A stretch of DNA of 64,000 nucleotides from Denitrobaculum sp965225735. Lineage in GTDB: Bacteria; Pseudomonadota; Alphaproteobacteria; Kiloniellales; Kiloniellaceae. The DNA is taken from the NCBI GenBank assembly GCA_965225735.1, contig CBDDBN010000028.1, forward strand, positions 310,001 through 374,000. The letters run 5' to 3'. The notes below the pieces were generated by a model. The model did no database searches. It was not told where the DNA came from and saw only the letters and a list, made by a program, of their open reading frames with translations. The position numbers were made by a program, and so were the translations under genes. Shown here piece by piece: positions 15,911-25,218 of the stretch; positions within the stretch are counted from its first letter, which is position 1, and each line of letters starts with the position of its first letter.

Positions 15911-17122
15911 TTAATCCCCCTCAGTTTCCGGCGGGAGCGGCGCGAGTTCAAGGGGTTCGTCGCCGACCTGGATAAAGGTTTCGGCGAAGAAGCCGTTGAA
16001 ACGCGAGGCCGCCGAGGAACTGTAAGCCCCCATGCGGTCGATCTCGATCCAGTCGCCCTCGCGCACGTCCTCCGGCAGAGAGAATTTGCAGGGCAGCACG
16101 TCGATGGAGTCGCAGGTCGGTCCGTTGATGGTGAAGCTTTCCATCGTCTCGGAGACCTCGTCCTCAAAACGGATCAAACGGGCCGGCGGTTCGATGCCGA
16201 TCATGCCCAGCTCCGAGAGGCTGCCGTAGATTCCGTCGTTGATATAGAGCTGGCTCTCCTTGCGCAGATGGACCTGGGTCAGCAGCGAGAGACCCTCAGC
16301 CACCAGCGCACGGCCCGGCTCACAAAGCAGCTCCAAATCCGGTCCCAGATCCAGCGCCGCCACGCCCTCGCGGATCGCCGCGAAGAAGTCCTCAAGCGGC
16401 GGCGCGGCCACATTGGCATAGCTGACCGGAAAGCCGCCGCCCACATCCAGGCAGACCGGCTTGACGCCCGCCATCTCGATCACCTCGCCAACGATCTTCA
16501 GCGCCGTGGTAAAGGCCTCCGGATGACAGCATTGGGAGCCGACATGAAAGGCGATGCCGGTGGCGCAGCCCTGCGCCTGAGCCTGCTGCAGCAGCGCTGC
16601 CGCCTCAATCGGCGTGGCGCCGAACTTGGAGGAGAGATGCAGCAGCGTACCTTCGGCCGGCGGCGTGATCACTCGCACCACGATCACCAGCTCGCTGACG
16701 TCGACCTCCGCTCCGGCGGCCTGGGCAAGGCGGGTTTCCTCCAGGATCTTCTCTAGCTCGTCCGCGTGGTCGACAACGTAGTGACGGATGCCGTAAACCC
16801 GCCGCGCGGTCTTGATCACCGAACGCCCCTTAACCGGATGCATGAAGTAGCAGGTAGCGTCTTCGTAAGTCTCGGCGATCTGAGCGATCTCCGGCAGCGA
16901 GGCGGTATCGAAGTGCCGCACGCCCGCCTCATAGAGCGCCCTTAGAACCAGCGGATGGGGATTGCATTTCAGGGCGTAGAGCACCTTGCCCGGAAAGCCT
17001 TCGAGGAAGCGGCGGGTGACGTCGCGGATCACCTCTTCGCGCAGGCAAAAGATCGGATAGCTGGGCTCCAGCGCCCGCACCACCGCCGCGGCATCGGCGA
17101 AGCGTCTCACGTCCTTGCGCAC
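15911..17122 (-). CDS. Type III PLP-dependent ornithine/lysine-type decarboxylase
   Basis: A 403-residue enzyme of the alanine-racemase fold (group IV decarboxylases). The PLP lysine is in VLYALKCNPHP, with His in FHVGSQC, the phosphate-binding DVGGGFPVSY, CEPGRALVAEG, and the C-terminal GPTCDSIDVLP motif, whose Cys-Asp pair is the active-site signature of ornithine decarboxylases. It would make putrescine (or cadaverine, as bifunctional L/ODC enzymes are frequent in alphaproteobacteria), the first step of polyamine synthesis. Length is normal for bacterial ODC (370-400). An alpha/beta hydrolase gene follows. The choice between ornithine and lysine cannot be settled from the sequence alone. 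Confidence 0.85.
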   Translation of the reverse strand: MRKDVRRFADAAAVVRALEPSYPIFCLREEVIRDVTRRFLEGFPGKVLYALKCNPHPLVLRALYEAGVRHFDTASLPEIAQIAETYEDATCYFMHPVKGRSVIKTARRVYGIRHYVVDHADELEKILEETRLAQAAGAEVDVSELVIVVRVITPPAEGTLLHLSSKFGATPIEAAALLQQAQAQGCATGIAFHVGSQCCHPEAFTTALKIVGEVIEMAGVKPVCLDVGGGFPVSYANVAAPPLEDFFAAIREGVAALDLGPDLELLCEPGRALVAEGLSLLTQVHLRKESQLYINDGIYGSLSELGMIGIEPPARLIRFEDEVSETMESFTINGPTCDSIDVLPCKFSLPEDVREGDWIEIDRMGAYSSSAASRFNGFFAETFIQVGDEPLELAPLPPETEGD

Positions 17123-17272
17123 TGGCGTCTCATCCCATGGTTAGAGATCGGCGATCACGCCGCCGAAACAAGAAAGGCGCGCAAAAAGCCACAGGCGGTC
17201 TTCCAAGTCCAGTCCACTTTTACGTGAAAAGCCGTCGGACTTCGAAAGCTGTGGCAAATGTATGTCGGATCG

Positions 17273-18739
17273 TCAGACCCGAACGATATTCAGCTCTTTC
17301 AGCTGTGACTTTTCCACGTCCTTCAAAGGACGGGTGATGGCCTTGACCTCGCTGCCTAGTGTGATGCGCCGGTCCTTCATGTAAGCCTCATGGTTTTTCT
17401 CAATATCGTCCAGTATGTAACGGTAATTGACCATGATTCCCGCCGACTGCTTCAGACCGTTCGCGGATCTGTCCCCGAGCCAGTTCATCTGCTCCAGCCG
17501 GGCGCCGTTCTTGAGATGGAAGCGCGCCACCGGATCGATGGGGAAGCCCTTATCCTGCCGGGCGTGGAAGTAAGCCGAGCAAAGCCGCATCAAAGGCCCG
17601 CGCAAAGTCTCTTCGATCACCGGATCCTGGAACCAATGCGCATCGGCCAGGATCGCATTGAGCGCTTCCAGGGTCAGTTCGCTGCCGCCTAAGGTTCTGA
17701 TTCCGTTGCGTTCTGTTTCACTCAGGAAGGCGTCGATCTTGGTCGGCTCGCCACCATCCAGCCACTTGCGGAAACCCGGCACCGGGGAGAGCGTGGCGAA
17801 GGTCTTCAGCCCCGGCAGGTCCGACGCCAGGCTTTGAACCGCCTGCTTGATCAAGTGATCGCCGAAGGTCACCCCCCGCAGACCGCGCTGGGTGTTGGAA
17901 ATGGAGTAAAAGATCGCGGTATCTGCCGCGCTCGGATCCGCCTCTGGGGCCGATTCATCCAACAAAGTCTGGACGTTACGAGCGATACCCTTGACCAGCG
18001 CGACCTCGACGAAGGTCAGCGGTTCGTCCGGCATGCGCGGATGGAACAGCGCGAAGCAGCGGCGGTCGGAATCGAGCCGGTTGCGCAGGTCGTCCCAGGA
18101 GGTGATCTCATGCACCGCCTCGTAGGCAATTAGCTTTTCCAGCAATGCCGCAGGCGAATCCCAGGTGATCCTCACCAGATCCAGGAACCCCGGATCGAAC
18201 CATGAAGCCAACAGATCCCGCAGATCGTGATCCAAACCGCGCAGATAAGGATCGCCATTGGTCAGCTGCAGCAAGTCGGCGCGCAGATCGACCAGGAACT
18301 TGACGCCCTCCGGCAAGCCATTGAACTGCCTTAGCAATTTAACCCGTGGCGGCACGACGATCCGGCGCAGGCGTTCCTCTGCGATCAGCTTTTTGTCTGG
18401 GTCGGCCTCGAACTGATAGTCCGTGATAGCCTTGGCGACCACGTCCGGATCCAGCGCGTATTCATGCGCCAAGGTCGCGAGGAAACTCGACCGGCCCTCC
18501 GCGTCCAGTTCCAGGTAGCTCTTGCCCAATTCAGCCGCCCGCATCCGCGCGGAGACCTCGCCGCCGCGCGCTTCCAGGCACTCCGCCATCATCTTGCGGA
18601 TGGTCTTCTCGTCACCATCCCCCGCCGGCGCGGCCTTCAGGCCGACCGAGCGCGCCGCGCTCTTAGCAATGTCGCGCCAGGCTCCCGCCAAGTTCGACAG
18701 GGTCCGTTCAACCAGGGTTTCCGTCTCGGGAACCGCCAT
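17273..18739 (-). CDS. matA: Malonyl-CoA decarboxylase
   Basis: A 488-residue malonyl-CoA decarboxylase converting malonyl-CoA to acetyl-CoA and CO2. An N-terminal helical domain (residues about 50-150, with LGKSYLELDAEGRSSFLATL) is followed by the acetyltransferase-like catalytic domain. Conserved blocks include LTFVEVALVKGIARNVQTLL, TAIFYSISNTQRGLRGV, LSPVPGFRKWL and FHLKNGARLEQMNWLGD. Length fits the family. It is the distal gene of a malonate cluster: TRAP transporter genes precede it on the same strand, and the malonyl-CoA synthetase and GntR regulator are divergent. Together they turn external malonate into acetyl-CoA. Confidence 0.93.
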   Translation of the reverse strand: MAVPETETLVERTLSNLAGAWRDIAKSAARSVGLKAAPAGDGDEKTIRKMMAECLEARGGEVSARMRAAELGKSYLELDAEGRSSFLATLAHEYALDPDVVAKAITDYQFEADPDKKLIAEERLRRIVVPPRVKLLRQFNGLPEGVKFLVDLRADLLQLTNGDPYLRGLDHDLRDLLASWFDPGFLDLVRITWDSPAALLEKLIAYEAVHEITSWDDLRNRLDSDRRCFALFHPRMPDEPLTFVEVALVKGIARNVQTLLDESAPEADPSAADTAIFYSISNTQRGLRGVTFGDHLIKQAVQSLASDLPGLKTFATLSPVPGFRKWLDGGEPTKIDAFLSETERNGIRTLGGSELTLEALNAILADAHWFQDPVIEETLRGPLMRLCSAYFHARQDKGFPIDPVARFHLKNGARLEQMNWLGDRSANGLKQSAGIMVNYRYILDDIEKNHEAYMKDRRITLGSEVKAITRPLKDVEKSQLKELNIVRV

Positions 18740-18815
18740 AAATCACCTCATCCATGCGACCGGCTCCGCCCCGCTTTCTCGGGCCCATCAGCCGCCGCTA
18801 AATCCTAACACGGAT

Positions 18816-20123
18816 TTATTGCATCATTGTGCGCGGCAGCCACAGAGCGATTTCTGGGGCAAGACAAAGGATAATAATCCCCAAAACCATACAGAACATG
18901 AACGGCAAGGCGCCCCAGAGGATCGTCGGCAGGCGGACATCCGGCGCGATCCCATTGATCACGTAGAGATTCAGCCCTACCGGCGGCGTGATCAGGCCGA
19001 TTTCCATATTGATGGTCAGCACAACGGCGAACCAGATGGGATCGAAACCCGCCGCCTCGATGATCGGCACCAGGGTCGGCGCGGTCATGAGAATCACCGC
19101 AACCGGCGGCAGGAAAAAACCGGCCACGAGCAGGAAGATATTGATGCAGAACATCAAAACCCAGCGGTTCACCTCCAGCTCGCCGATCCAGATGGCCAGC
19201 GACTGGGTGATGAAGAGTGAAGACATCATGTAGCTGAAGAGCGCGGCGGCAGCGATGATCATCATGATCATGACCGATTCCCGCATGGATTCCTTGAAGA
19301 CCTTCCAGAAGGCCAGCGGCTTCCACATGCGGTAGATGACGGCCACCACGATGATGCAGAAGACCGCCCCGACGCCCGCCGCCTCTGAAGGCGTGGCGAC
19401 TCCGCCATAGAGCACCCAGAGAATACCGGCGATGATGATCAGGAACGGTAGGACTTTCGGGAGGATCTCGAAGCGCTGACGCAAAGTGAAGTGCGCCGCT
19501 GCGTCGCTGAAGCGGTAACCGCCGCGCCAGGCGGCATAGAGTCCCCAGGCCGTAAAAAGAGCGGTCAGCATCAGGCCCGGTAAAAGTCCCGCCAGGAACA
19601 GGCGGCCGATCGAGGTCTCGGTCGCGATGCCGTACACGATCATGGTTACCGAAGGCGGGATCAGAATCCCAAGCGTACCGCCCGCGGCGATGGAGCCGGT
19701 GGCGATACCGGTCGGATAGCCGCGCTTGCGCATCTCAGGAATGCCCATCTTGCCGATAGCGGCGCAGGTCGCGGGGGATGAGCCGGAGAGCGCGGCGAAG
19801 ATCGCACAGGCGGAGATGTTGGAAACCAGAAGACCGCCGGGCACGCGATAAAGCCAGCGGTCGAGCGCCTCATAGAGGTCGCTGCCCGCTCGCGACGAGG
19901 CGATGGCCGCGCCCATGACGATGAACATGGGAATGGACAGCAGCGCGAAGCTGTCGATGCCACCGTAGAAGATTTGCGGAATGATCGAAAGCGCGCCCAT
20001 GCCATCGAAGATCAGCAGGAAGACAACGGCAACGATTCCCAAAGAGAAGGCGACAGGCGTGCCGGTCATGAGAATGATAATGGTGACGGTGGCCACCAAA
20101 ATGCCGAGAGGAAGCGGATCCAT
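18816..20123 (-). CDS. matM: TRAP transporter large permease (probable malonate)
   Basis: A 435-residue DctM-type permease with about twelve hydrophobic helices. Motifs such as ALSGSSPATCAAIGKMGIPEMRKRGY, AAGGTLGILIPPSV and TPPVGLNLYVING are diagnostic for the family. Starting at the ATG of MDPLPLGILVAT places it one base after the small-permease stop; a longer frame would overlap that gene by 23 codons of charged sequence and is rejected. It catalyses sodium-driven uptake with the small subunit. Malonate is inferred as substrate from the linked matA, matB and matR genes. Confidence 0.9.
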   Translation of the reverse strand: MDPLPLGILVATVTIIILMTGTPVAFSLGIVAVVFLLIFDGMGALSIIPQIFYGGIDSFALLSIPMFIVMGAAIASSRAGSDLYEALDRWLYRVPGGLLVSNISACAIFAALSGSSPATCAAIGKMGIPEMRKRGYPTGIATGSIAAGGTLGILIPPSVTMIVYGIATETSIGRLFLAGLLPGLMLTALFTAWGLYAAWRGGYRFSDAAAHFTLRQRFEILPKVLPFLIIIAGILWVLYGGVATPSEAAGVGAVFCIIVVAVIYRMWKPLAFWKVFKESMRESVMIMMIIAAAALFSYMMSSLFITQSLAIWIGELEVNRWVLMFCINIFLLVAGFFLPPVAVILMTAPTLVPIIEAAGFDPIWFAVVLTINMEIGLITPPVGLNLYVINGIAPDVRLPTILWGALPFMFCMVLGIIILCLAPEIALWLPRTMMQ

Positions 20124-20124
20124 G

Positions 20125-20640
20125 TCAGCGCGCCTCCTTCTCGAGGCCGAAGGGCATTTCGCGTCCGTTGAGGATCGCCAGCATATCAGCAACGTATTGA
20201 AGTGACAGAAGTCCCATGCCCAAAGGCATCGCGATATAGGGGATCCAGAGCGGCGGCGCCCAGACCGTCTCGCCGTGCCAATTGCCCGTCCAGGCCTCTT
20301 CCCACCAGAGGAGGCCGGTCCAGGCGATGATCACGCAAAAGACCAGCGCCATCATCGAGGAGAGCAGAGCCAGCGCCATTCTGCCTTTATGCCCTAGATA
20401 AAGCGGCAAAAGATCGACGTTCACATGGCCCCGGGTCAGCAGCACATAGGGGCTGCCCAGGAAGGTCGCACCGATCAAGGCAAAGGTGACGAACTCATGC
20501 TGCCAGATGGCGGATTCATTCAGGGCGTAACGCACGATCACCAGATGGCAGACCACGATGACTGAAGCGATGATCAGCACGACAGAGACGATGCCGCACA
20601 GCACCGACAGGCGCCGCACAGTGTCGATGAAGATATTCAT
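20125..20640 (-). CDS. matQ: TRAP transporter small permease (probable malonate)
   Basis: A 171-residue DctQ-type four-helix membrane protein. The R-Y-x-L-N-E-S-A-I-W-Q-H-E segment near residue 37 and a TRGHVNVDLLP motif are typical of TRAP small subunits. It partners the large permease encoded directly downstream and lies about 120 bases after the substrate-binding protein gene. Confidence 0.9.
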   Translation of the reverse strand: MNIFIDTVRRLSVLCGIVSVVLIIASVIVVCHLVIVRYALNESAIWQHEFVTFALIGATFLGSPYVLLTRGHVNVDLLPLYLGHKGRMALALLSSMMALVFCVIIAWTGLLWWEEAWTGNWHGETVWAPPLWIPYIAMPLGMGLLSLQYVADMLAILNGREMPFGLEKEAR

Positions 20641-20758
20641 GTGGCGAAAACTCTTGTTGCCTATAGGTGAGCGGCTTCATGCTCACCGGTGGCAGGAAAA
20701 TGCAGATAGCGTGACCGGCCACGAAATGTGACGTGGCCGGTCCGGATCTCGAGCTGGC

Positions 20759-21766
20759 TTATTCGACAGCCAGCGCTTTTTCGATCAGTTCCTTACCGCC
20801 GGGAACTTTTTCAGCGAAGTTTTTGTAGGAAGATTCCTTAGCGATCGCGACCCATTTGGCATGCTGTTCGGCAGACATGCCGACGACCTTTACGCCCGCG
20901 CCCTTGTAAGCATCGACCAGTTTCTGATCCAGGCCTTTGGCCGCGTCGAAGAAGTAGTCCTCGGCAACCTGACCGGCCGCCATAAAGGCGTCTTTCTGCG
21001 CATCGTCCAGCTTGTTCCAGGTCTTCTTGGACATGAGGATCGGCTCGTACATGAACCACAGGGCGTTCGCGCCCGGCTCGGTCAGGCAGGAAACCTGCTC
21101 ATAGATGCGGTAGGAAACAAAGCTGCCGGAACTGGTGTTGGCCCCGTCCAGAACGCCGGTCTGCAGGCCGGTATAAATCTCGGAACTGGGCATGGCATTG
21201 ATCGAGGCACCGGCGGCCACCAGCATCTGCTCGAAGGCCGGGCCGGCCGCGCGCATGACCTGTCCCTGGGCGTCCGCCGGGTCCAGGATGCACTCCTTTT
21301 TCGAGGCAAAACCGCCGGCCAGCCAGGCATCGGAAATCACCACCACGCCGGCGTCATCGATGATCTTCTTGATATCGTCCATGAAGGGCGAGTCGTTGAG
21401 CCGCTTGGCATGGTCGTGGTTTTTCACCAGGCCCGGCATCAGGGTCGAACTGAACTGCGGATGCTTACCGCTGGCGTAGTCGAGCGGGAAAGCCGAGACG
21501 TCGAGCTGCCCCTTGACCATGGCGTCCCACTGCTGCTTCGGCTTGAAGAGCGACTTACCGGGGTAGACCTGCAGAGACACGCCGACGCCGGCCTTTTCGA
21601 CCTCACGCTTGATGATCTGCACCATCTCGTCGCGTACATCGCCTTTGCCGCCTGGCCACTGATGCGAGGCCTTCAGCTTAATATCGCCCGCCGAAGCCGA
21701 ACCGGCGATTGCGGCGATGGCAGCAGCAGATACAAATCCCGTCAGGAAACCTGATAGCTTTTTCAT
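20759..21766 (-). CDS. matP: TRAP transporter substrate-binding protein (probable malonate)
   Basis: A 335-residue DctP-type periplasmic protein with a signal peptide cut near GSASA-GD. The conserved region DPADAQGQVMRAAGPAFEQMLVAAGASINAMPSSE carries the substrate-coordinating Arg (Q-x-x-R/V-M-R) and the family motif for carboxylate recognition; PSSEIYTGLQTGVLDG follows. A GGGAGGAAAAG ribosome-binding site precedes the ATG. It is the first gene of the matPQMA transcription unit, which starts divergently from matR across an intergenic region holding a palindromic operator. Confidence 0.9.
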   Translation of the reverse strand: MKKLSGFLTGFVSAAAIAAIAGSASAGDIKLKASHQWPGGKGDVRDEMVQIIKREVEKAGVGVSLQVYPGKSLFKPKQQWDAMVKGQLDVSAFPLDYASGKHPQFSSTLMPGLVKNHDHAKRLNDSPFMDDIKKIIDDAGVVVISDAWLAGGFASKKECILDPADAQGQVMRAAGPAFEQMLVAAGASINAMPSSEIYTGLQTGVLDGANTSSGSFVSYRIYEQVSCLTEPGANALWFMYEPILMSKKTWNKLDDAQKDAFMAAGQVAEDYFFDAAKGLDQKLVDAYKGAGVKVVGMSAEQHAKWVAIAKESSYKNFAEKVPGGKELIEKALAVE

Positions 21767-21855
21767 CTTTTCCTCCCGTTGGACAGCCCTTGAATGCAGG
21801 CCGAATTTGCTTGTTTCAGATGGAAAGCCTATCTCGCTGTGTTCCCAGAGTCTAG

Positions 21856-21869
21856 TTTTGTATACAAGA
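21856..21869. promoter_or_regulatory. Putative MatR operator between matP and matR
   Basis: TTTTGTATACAAGA contains the perfect 10-bp palindrome TTGTATACAA. From memory, the operator reported for rhizobial MatR is close to TCTTGTA/TACACGA, which this matches in most positions. It lies in the 155-base gap between divergent matP and matR, where a GntR/FCD regulator would be expected to act. Confidence 0.6.
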
Positions 21870-21921
21870 AATCTATTTATGTATTCTTGTTTAGAAAGAT
21901 TGCATGCGGTAAACCTAAAGC

Positions 21922-22602
21922 ATGAAAAAGGAACCGAAACGCCTGGCAGACGACCTGCGCCTGCGCCTTGAGGAAGAGATCCTCTCCGGCGAACTGGCGC
22001 CGGGCGACCGCCTGGACGAGACCAAACTGGCCGCGCGCTTTTCAGTCTCGCGCACGCCGGTACGTGAAGCGCTCCAGCAGTTGGCGACGGAGAAACTTGT
22101 TGAGCTTCGGCCGCGCCAGGGCGCTGTGGTGGCCGCGGTCACGGTCCAGGAACTGCTGCAGATGTTCGAAGTAATGGCGGAACTGGAAGCGCTTTGCGCC
22201 GGTCTCGCGGCGCGGCGCATGACCCCGGAGGAACGCGCGGAGCTGGAAGCCAGTCACAAACGCTGCGCGGAGCTGGCGGAAAAGGGCGATGTCGACGCTT
22301 ACTACGAGGAAAACCGAGTCTTCCACGAAACGCTCTACGCCGGCTCCCATAACGAGTTTCTCGAGAAGATGACCTCCAGTACCCGGAACCGCCTTTCGCC
22401 CTACCGCCGGTTCCAGCTCCACCATCCGGGCCGGATCCGTAAATCGTTGCAAGAACACGCCTCCGTGGTGGAAGCCGTCCTGGCCGGCGAGCCGGAACTG
22501 GCCACCAACCGCATGCGCGGGCATGTGAGCATTCAGGGGGATGTCTTTTCCGATCTGGTCTCGGCCCTGCCGCCCGCTTATGTTCAGGCCAAGACCGGTT
22601 AG
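21922..22602 (+). CDS. matR: GntR/FCD-family regulator of malonate genes
   Basis: A 226-residue regulator. The N-terminal GntR winged helix (residues about 8-75) shows LAPGDRLDETKLAARFSVSRTPVREAL, the standard recognition segment. The C-terminal FCD domain (about 85-215) has the metal/ligand-binding Asp and His residues seen in FadR-type members (ENRVFHETLYAGSHN, LQEHASVVEAVLAGE). It is divergent from matPQMA and 49 bases upstream of matB. The ligand is presumably malonate or malonyl-CoA, by analogy with rhizobial MatR. Confidence 0.88.
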   Translation: MKKEPKRLADDLRLRLEEEILSGELAPGDRLDETKLAARFSVSRTPVREALQQLATEKLVELRPRQGAVVAAVTVQELLQMFEVMAELEALCAGLAARRMTPEERAELEASHKRCAELAEKGDVDAYYEENRVFHETLYAGSHNEFLEKMTSSTRNRLSPYRRFQLHHPGRIRKSLQEHASVVEAVLAGEPELATNRMRGHVSIQGDVFSDLVSALPPAYVQAKTG

Positions 22603-22651
22603 CTTTTCCGGGATATCAAATACAACAGGAAAGCCGTCCAGAGATCCCTCG

Positions 22652-24169
22652 ATGAACCAGAACCTCTACAGCCTACTTTCCAGCCGCTTCCCGCAGGATC
22701 TCTCAAGACCTTTCATCGAGACCCCCGAAGGCCGGATATACAGCTACGACGACCTTGTCGAGATATCAGGACGTTTTGCGCAGGTGCTCTCTGAACTTGG
22801 GGTCGTCAAGGGCGACCGCGTTGCGGCTCAGGTCGAAAAGTCACCCGAAGCGATCTTTCTCTACCTGGCCTGCCTCCGGATCGGTGCGATCTATCTGCCT
22901 CTGAACACCGCTTATAAGGAATCCGAAGTCGCTTACTTCCTGGGCGACGCCGAGCCCAAGGCCGTGGTCTGCCGCCCGGCTAGCGAAGAAGCCATGAGAG
23001 AGATCGCCATAAAAGCAGGTGTGGCCGAGGTTTTGACCCTGGGACAGGAGAGCAACGGCACGTTGATCGAGCGGAGCGCCCATCTGGCGCCTGTCGAAGG
23101 CTGCGTGCCCGCCGAAGCCGATGAGGTCGCCGCCATTCTCTACACCAGCGGTACCACTGGCCGTTCCAAAGGCGCCATGTTGAGCCACCGCAATCTGGGC
23201 TCCAACACGGAAACCCTGCATAAGCTCTGGGGGTTCCAGCCGAACGACGTGCTGCTCCATGCCCTGCCGATCTTCCACACACACGGCCTCTTCGTCGCCA
23301 CCAACTGCGTCCTCTACAACGGCAGCGGCATGCTGTTCCTGAACAAGTTCGACGCGGCCACCATGATCCGGTTGATGCCGCGGTCCACCGTGATGATGGG
23401 TGTTCCGACCTTCTATACCCGCCTCTTGGCCGAAGCCGACTTCACTGCCGAAGCCTGCCGCAACATGCGGCTCTTCATCTCGGGCTCAGCCCCGCTGCTG
23501 GAAGAGACTTTCGCTCAGTTCGAAGAGCGCATGGGCCACAGCATCCTCGAACGCTACGGCATGACCGAGACCAACATGAACACTTCGAACCCGCTGGACG
23601 GCGACCGTCGTGCAGGAACCGTGGGTTTTCCCCTGCCGGACGTCGAGGTGCGCATTGCGGACGAAGACGGCAAGATCCTGGACCAGGGCGCGACGGGCGT
23701 GCTGGAGGTCAAAGGGCCGAACGTTTTCCAAGGTTACTGGCGCATGCCGGAAAAGACCGCCTCCGAGTTCCGGCCGGACGGTTTCTTCATCACCGGCGAT
23801 GTCGCCCGCATCGACGAGCGCGGTTACATCCAGATCGTCGGCCGCGCCAAGGATCTGATCATTTCCGGCGGCTTCAACGTCTATCCCAAGGAGATCGAGC
23901 TCTGCGTCGATGCCATCGAGGGCGTCGGCGAGTCTGCGGTGATCGGCCTGCCCCACCCCGACTTCGGCGAGGCGGTGGTTGCCGTCGTCACACGGAAGAA
24001 CGGCGTCGAGCTGGAAGCCCAAAAGATCATCGACGCAGTGAAGGGCGATCTTGCCAACTTCAAGGTTCCGAAGAAGGTTGTGTTCCTGGAGGAGCTACCG
24101 CGCAACGCCATGGGCAAGGTGCAGAAGAACGTTCTGCGCGAAAACTACAAAGACGCCTTTACCGGCTAG
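22652..24169 (+). CDS. matB: Malonyl-CoA synthetase
   Basis: A 505-residue acyl-adenylate-forming enzyme that activates malonate with CoA and ATP. The AMP-binding motif ILYTSGTTGRSKGAMLSH is present, with ERYGMTETNMNTSNPLDGDRRAGTVG (the MatB-type A5 region carrying the malonate-contacting Arg), ITGDVARIDERGYIQIVGR, and the catalytic Lys in RNAMGKVQKNVLR. The MTETNM...RRAGTVG block separates MatB from general acyl-CoA synthetases. The ATG chosen yields MNQNLYSLLSSRF, typical of MatB N-termini; open frame upstream overlaps matR and is not used. It is likely co-transcribed with matR. Confidence 0.93.
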   Translation: MNQNLYSLLSSRFPQDLSRPFIETPEGRIYSYDDLVEISGRFAQVLSELGVVKGDRVAAQVEKSPEAIFLYLACLRIGAIYLPLNTAYKESEVAYFLGDAEPKAVVCRPASEEAMREIAIKAGVAEVLTLGQESNGTLIERSAHLAPVEGCVPAEADEVAAILYTSGTTGRSKGAMLSHRNLGSNTETLHKLWGFQPNDVLLHALPIFHTHGLFVATNCVLYNGSGMLFLNKFDAATMIRLMPRSTVMMGVPTFYTRLLAEADFTAEACRNMRLFISGSAPLLEETFAQFEERMGHSILERYGMTETNMNTSNPLDGDRRAGTVGFPLPDVEVRIADEDGKILDQGATGVLEVKGPNVFQGYWRMPEKTASEFRPDGFFITGDVARIDERGYIQIVGRAKDLIISGGFNVYPKEIELCVDAIEGVGESAVIGLPHPDFGEAVVAVVTRKNGVELEAQKIIDAVKGDLANFKVPKKVVFLEELPRNAMGKVQKNVLRENYKDAFTG

Positions 24170-24183
24170 AGACTGCTGCCGCG

Positions 24184-25155
24184 TTATTCAGCGGCGGCCT
24201 GCGTTTCCAAGCCTTCGTCGATCTCCAGGCCCAGCATGGTGTTGAGGTTCTGCACCGCGGCCCCTGAGGCCCCTTTGCCCAGATTGTCGAGCTGCGCGAC
24301 CAGCACCGCCTGCCCCAGTGCCTCGTCACCAAAAACATACAATCGCATGTCGTTGGTGCCGTTGAGGGCCTCCGGATCGAGCATGGTCTGCGCCTCAGCC
24401 GCCTCTTCCAGGCTGGCCACCGACACGAAACGGCGGCCGGCATAGTGATCGGACAGGGCAGCGTGGAGTTCTGCGACCGAAGGCTTGTTGGGCAGCGCAC
24501 CGAGTTGCAGCGGCAACTGCACCAGCATGCCCTGACGGTAACGTCCGACGCTGGGGACAAAAATCGGCCGTTGGCTCAAACCCGCGCGCACGATGATCTC
24601 CGGCACGTGTTTATGGTGCAGGCCAAGGCCGTAAGCGTGATAAGTCCGTGTCACGTAATTCGATGAAGACTTATCCTCGTAGGCCTCGATGAGGCTGCGC
24701 CCGCCGCCGCTGTAGCCGGAAACCGCGTTGAATGTCAGCGGCGTATCCGCCGGCACCAATCCCCGGTCGATCAGCGGCCTGATGAGCGCGATGGCGCCGG
24801 TCGAGTAACAGCCCGGGTTACTGACAAAGCGCGCCTTGGCGATCCGTTCTTCCTGTTCGGCGTCCAGCTCGGCAAAACCGAACACCCAGTCGGGATGCGT
24901 CCGATGGGCTGTGCTGGCGTCGATCACCCGGGTTGCCGGGTTTTCCAGCAGACTCACGGCCTCCTTTGCGGCGGCATCCGGCAGGCAGAGGATCACGAGA
25001 TCGGCGGCATTCAGCAGGCGCGCCCGGTGGACAGAGTCCTTTCGCTGAGAGTCGTCCAAGGACAAGAGCTCAATTGAATCCCTTTCCTGCAGCCGCGCCC
25101 GGATCTGCAATCCGGTCGTGCCCGCCTCACCGTCGATAAACACCCGCGCGCCCAT
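24184..25155 (-). CDS. argC: N-acetyl-gamma-glutamyl-phosphate reductase, short type
   Basis: A 323-residue ArgC of the shorter type-2 class common in alphaproteobacteria. It reduces N-acetylglutamyl phosphate to the semialdehyde in arginine synthesis. The dinucleotide motif FIDGEAGTTGLQIR opens the protein, the catalytic Cys116 is in SNPGCYSTGAI, and SGYSGGGRSLIEAYE with the later HKHVPEI supply the family active-site region. The ATG used follows a GGAGG Shine-Dalgarno; an ATG seven codons upstream would place the ribosome-binding site inside the gene. No other arg genes adjoin, so it stands as a scattered biosynthetic gene. The reverse orientation to matB leaves a 14-base convergent gap. 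Confidence 0.92.
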   Translation of the reverse strand: MGARVFIDGEAGTTGLQIRARLQERDSIELLSLDDSQRKDSVHRARLLNAADLVILCLPDAAAKEAVSLLENPATRVIDASTAHRTHPDWVFGFAELDAEQEERIAKARFVSNPGCYSTGAIALIRPLIDRGLVPADTPLTFNAVSGYSGGGRSLIEAYEDKSSSNYVTRTYHAYGLGLHHKHVPEIIVRAGLSQRPIFVPSVGRYRQGMLVQLPLQLGALPNKPSVAELHAALSDHYAGRRFVSVASLEEAAEAQTMLDPEALNGTNDMRLYVFGDEALGQAVLVAQLDNLGKGASGAAVQNLNTMLGLEIDEGLETQAAAE

Positions 25156-25218
25156 TGGGCCGCCTCCTTCTTTCAATACAAGGCTCTAGCAACTATCTTT
25201 GGAGTTCTCTTACAGACT

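Noticed and set aside
15002..16756. A 584-codon forward frame opposite the hydrolase and decarboxylase genes
   Set aside because: The minus-strand genes carry clear catalytic motifs; the forward translation is Arg/Gln/His-rich with no family signal.
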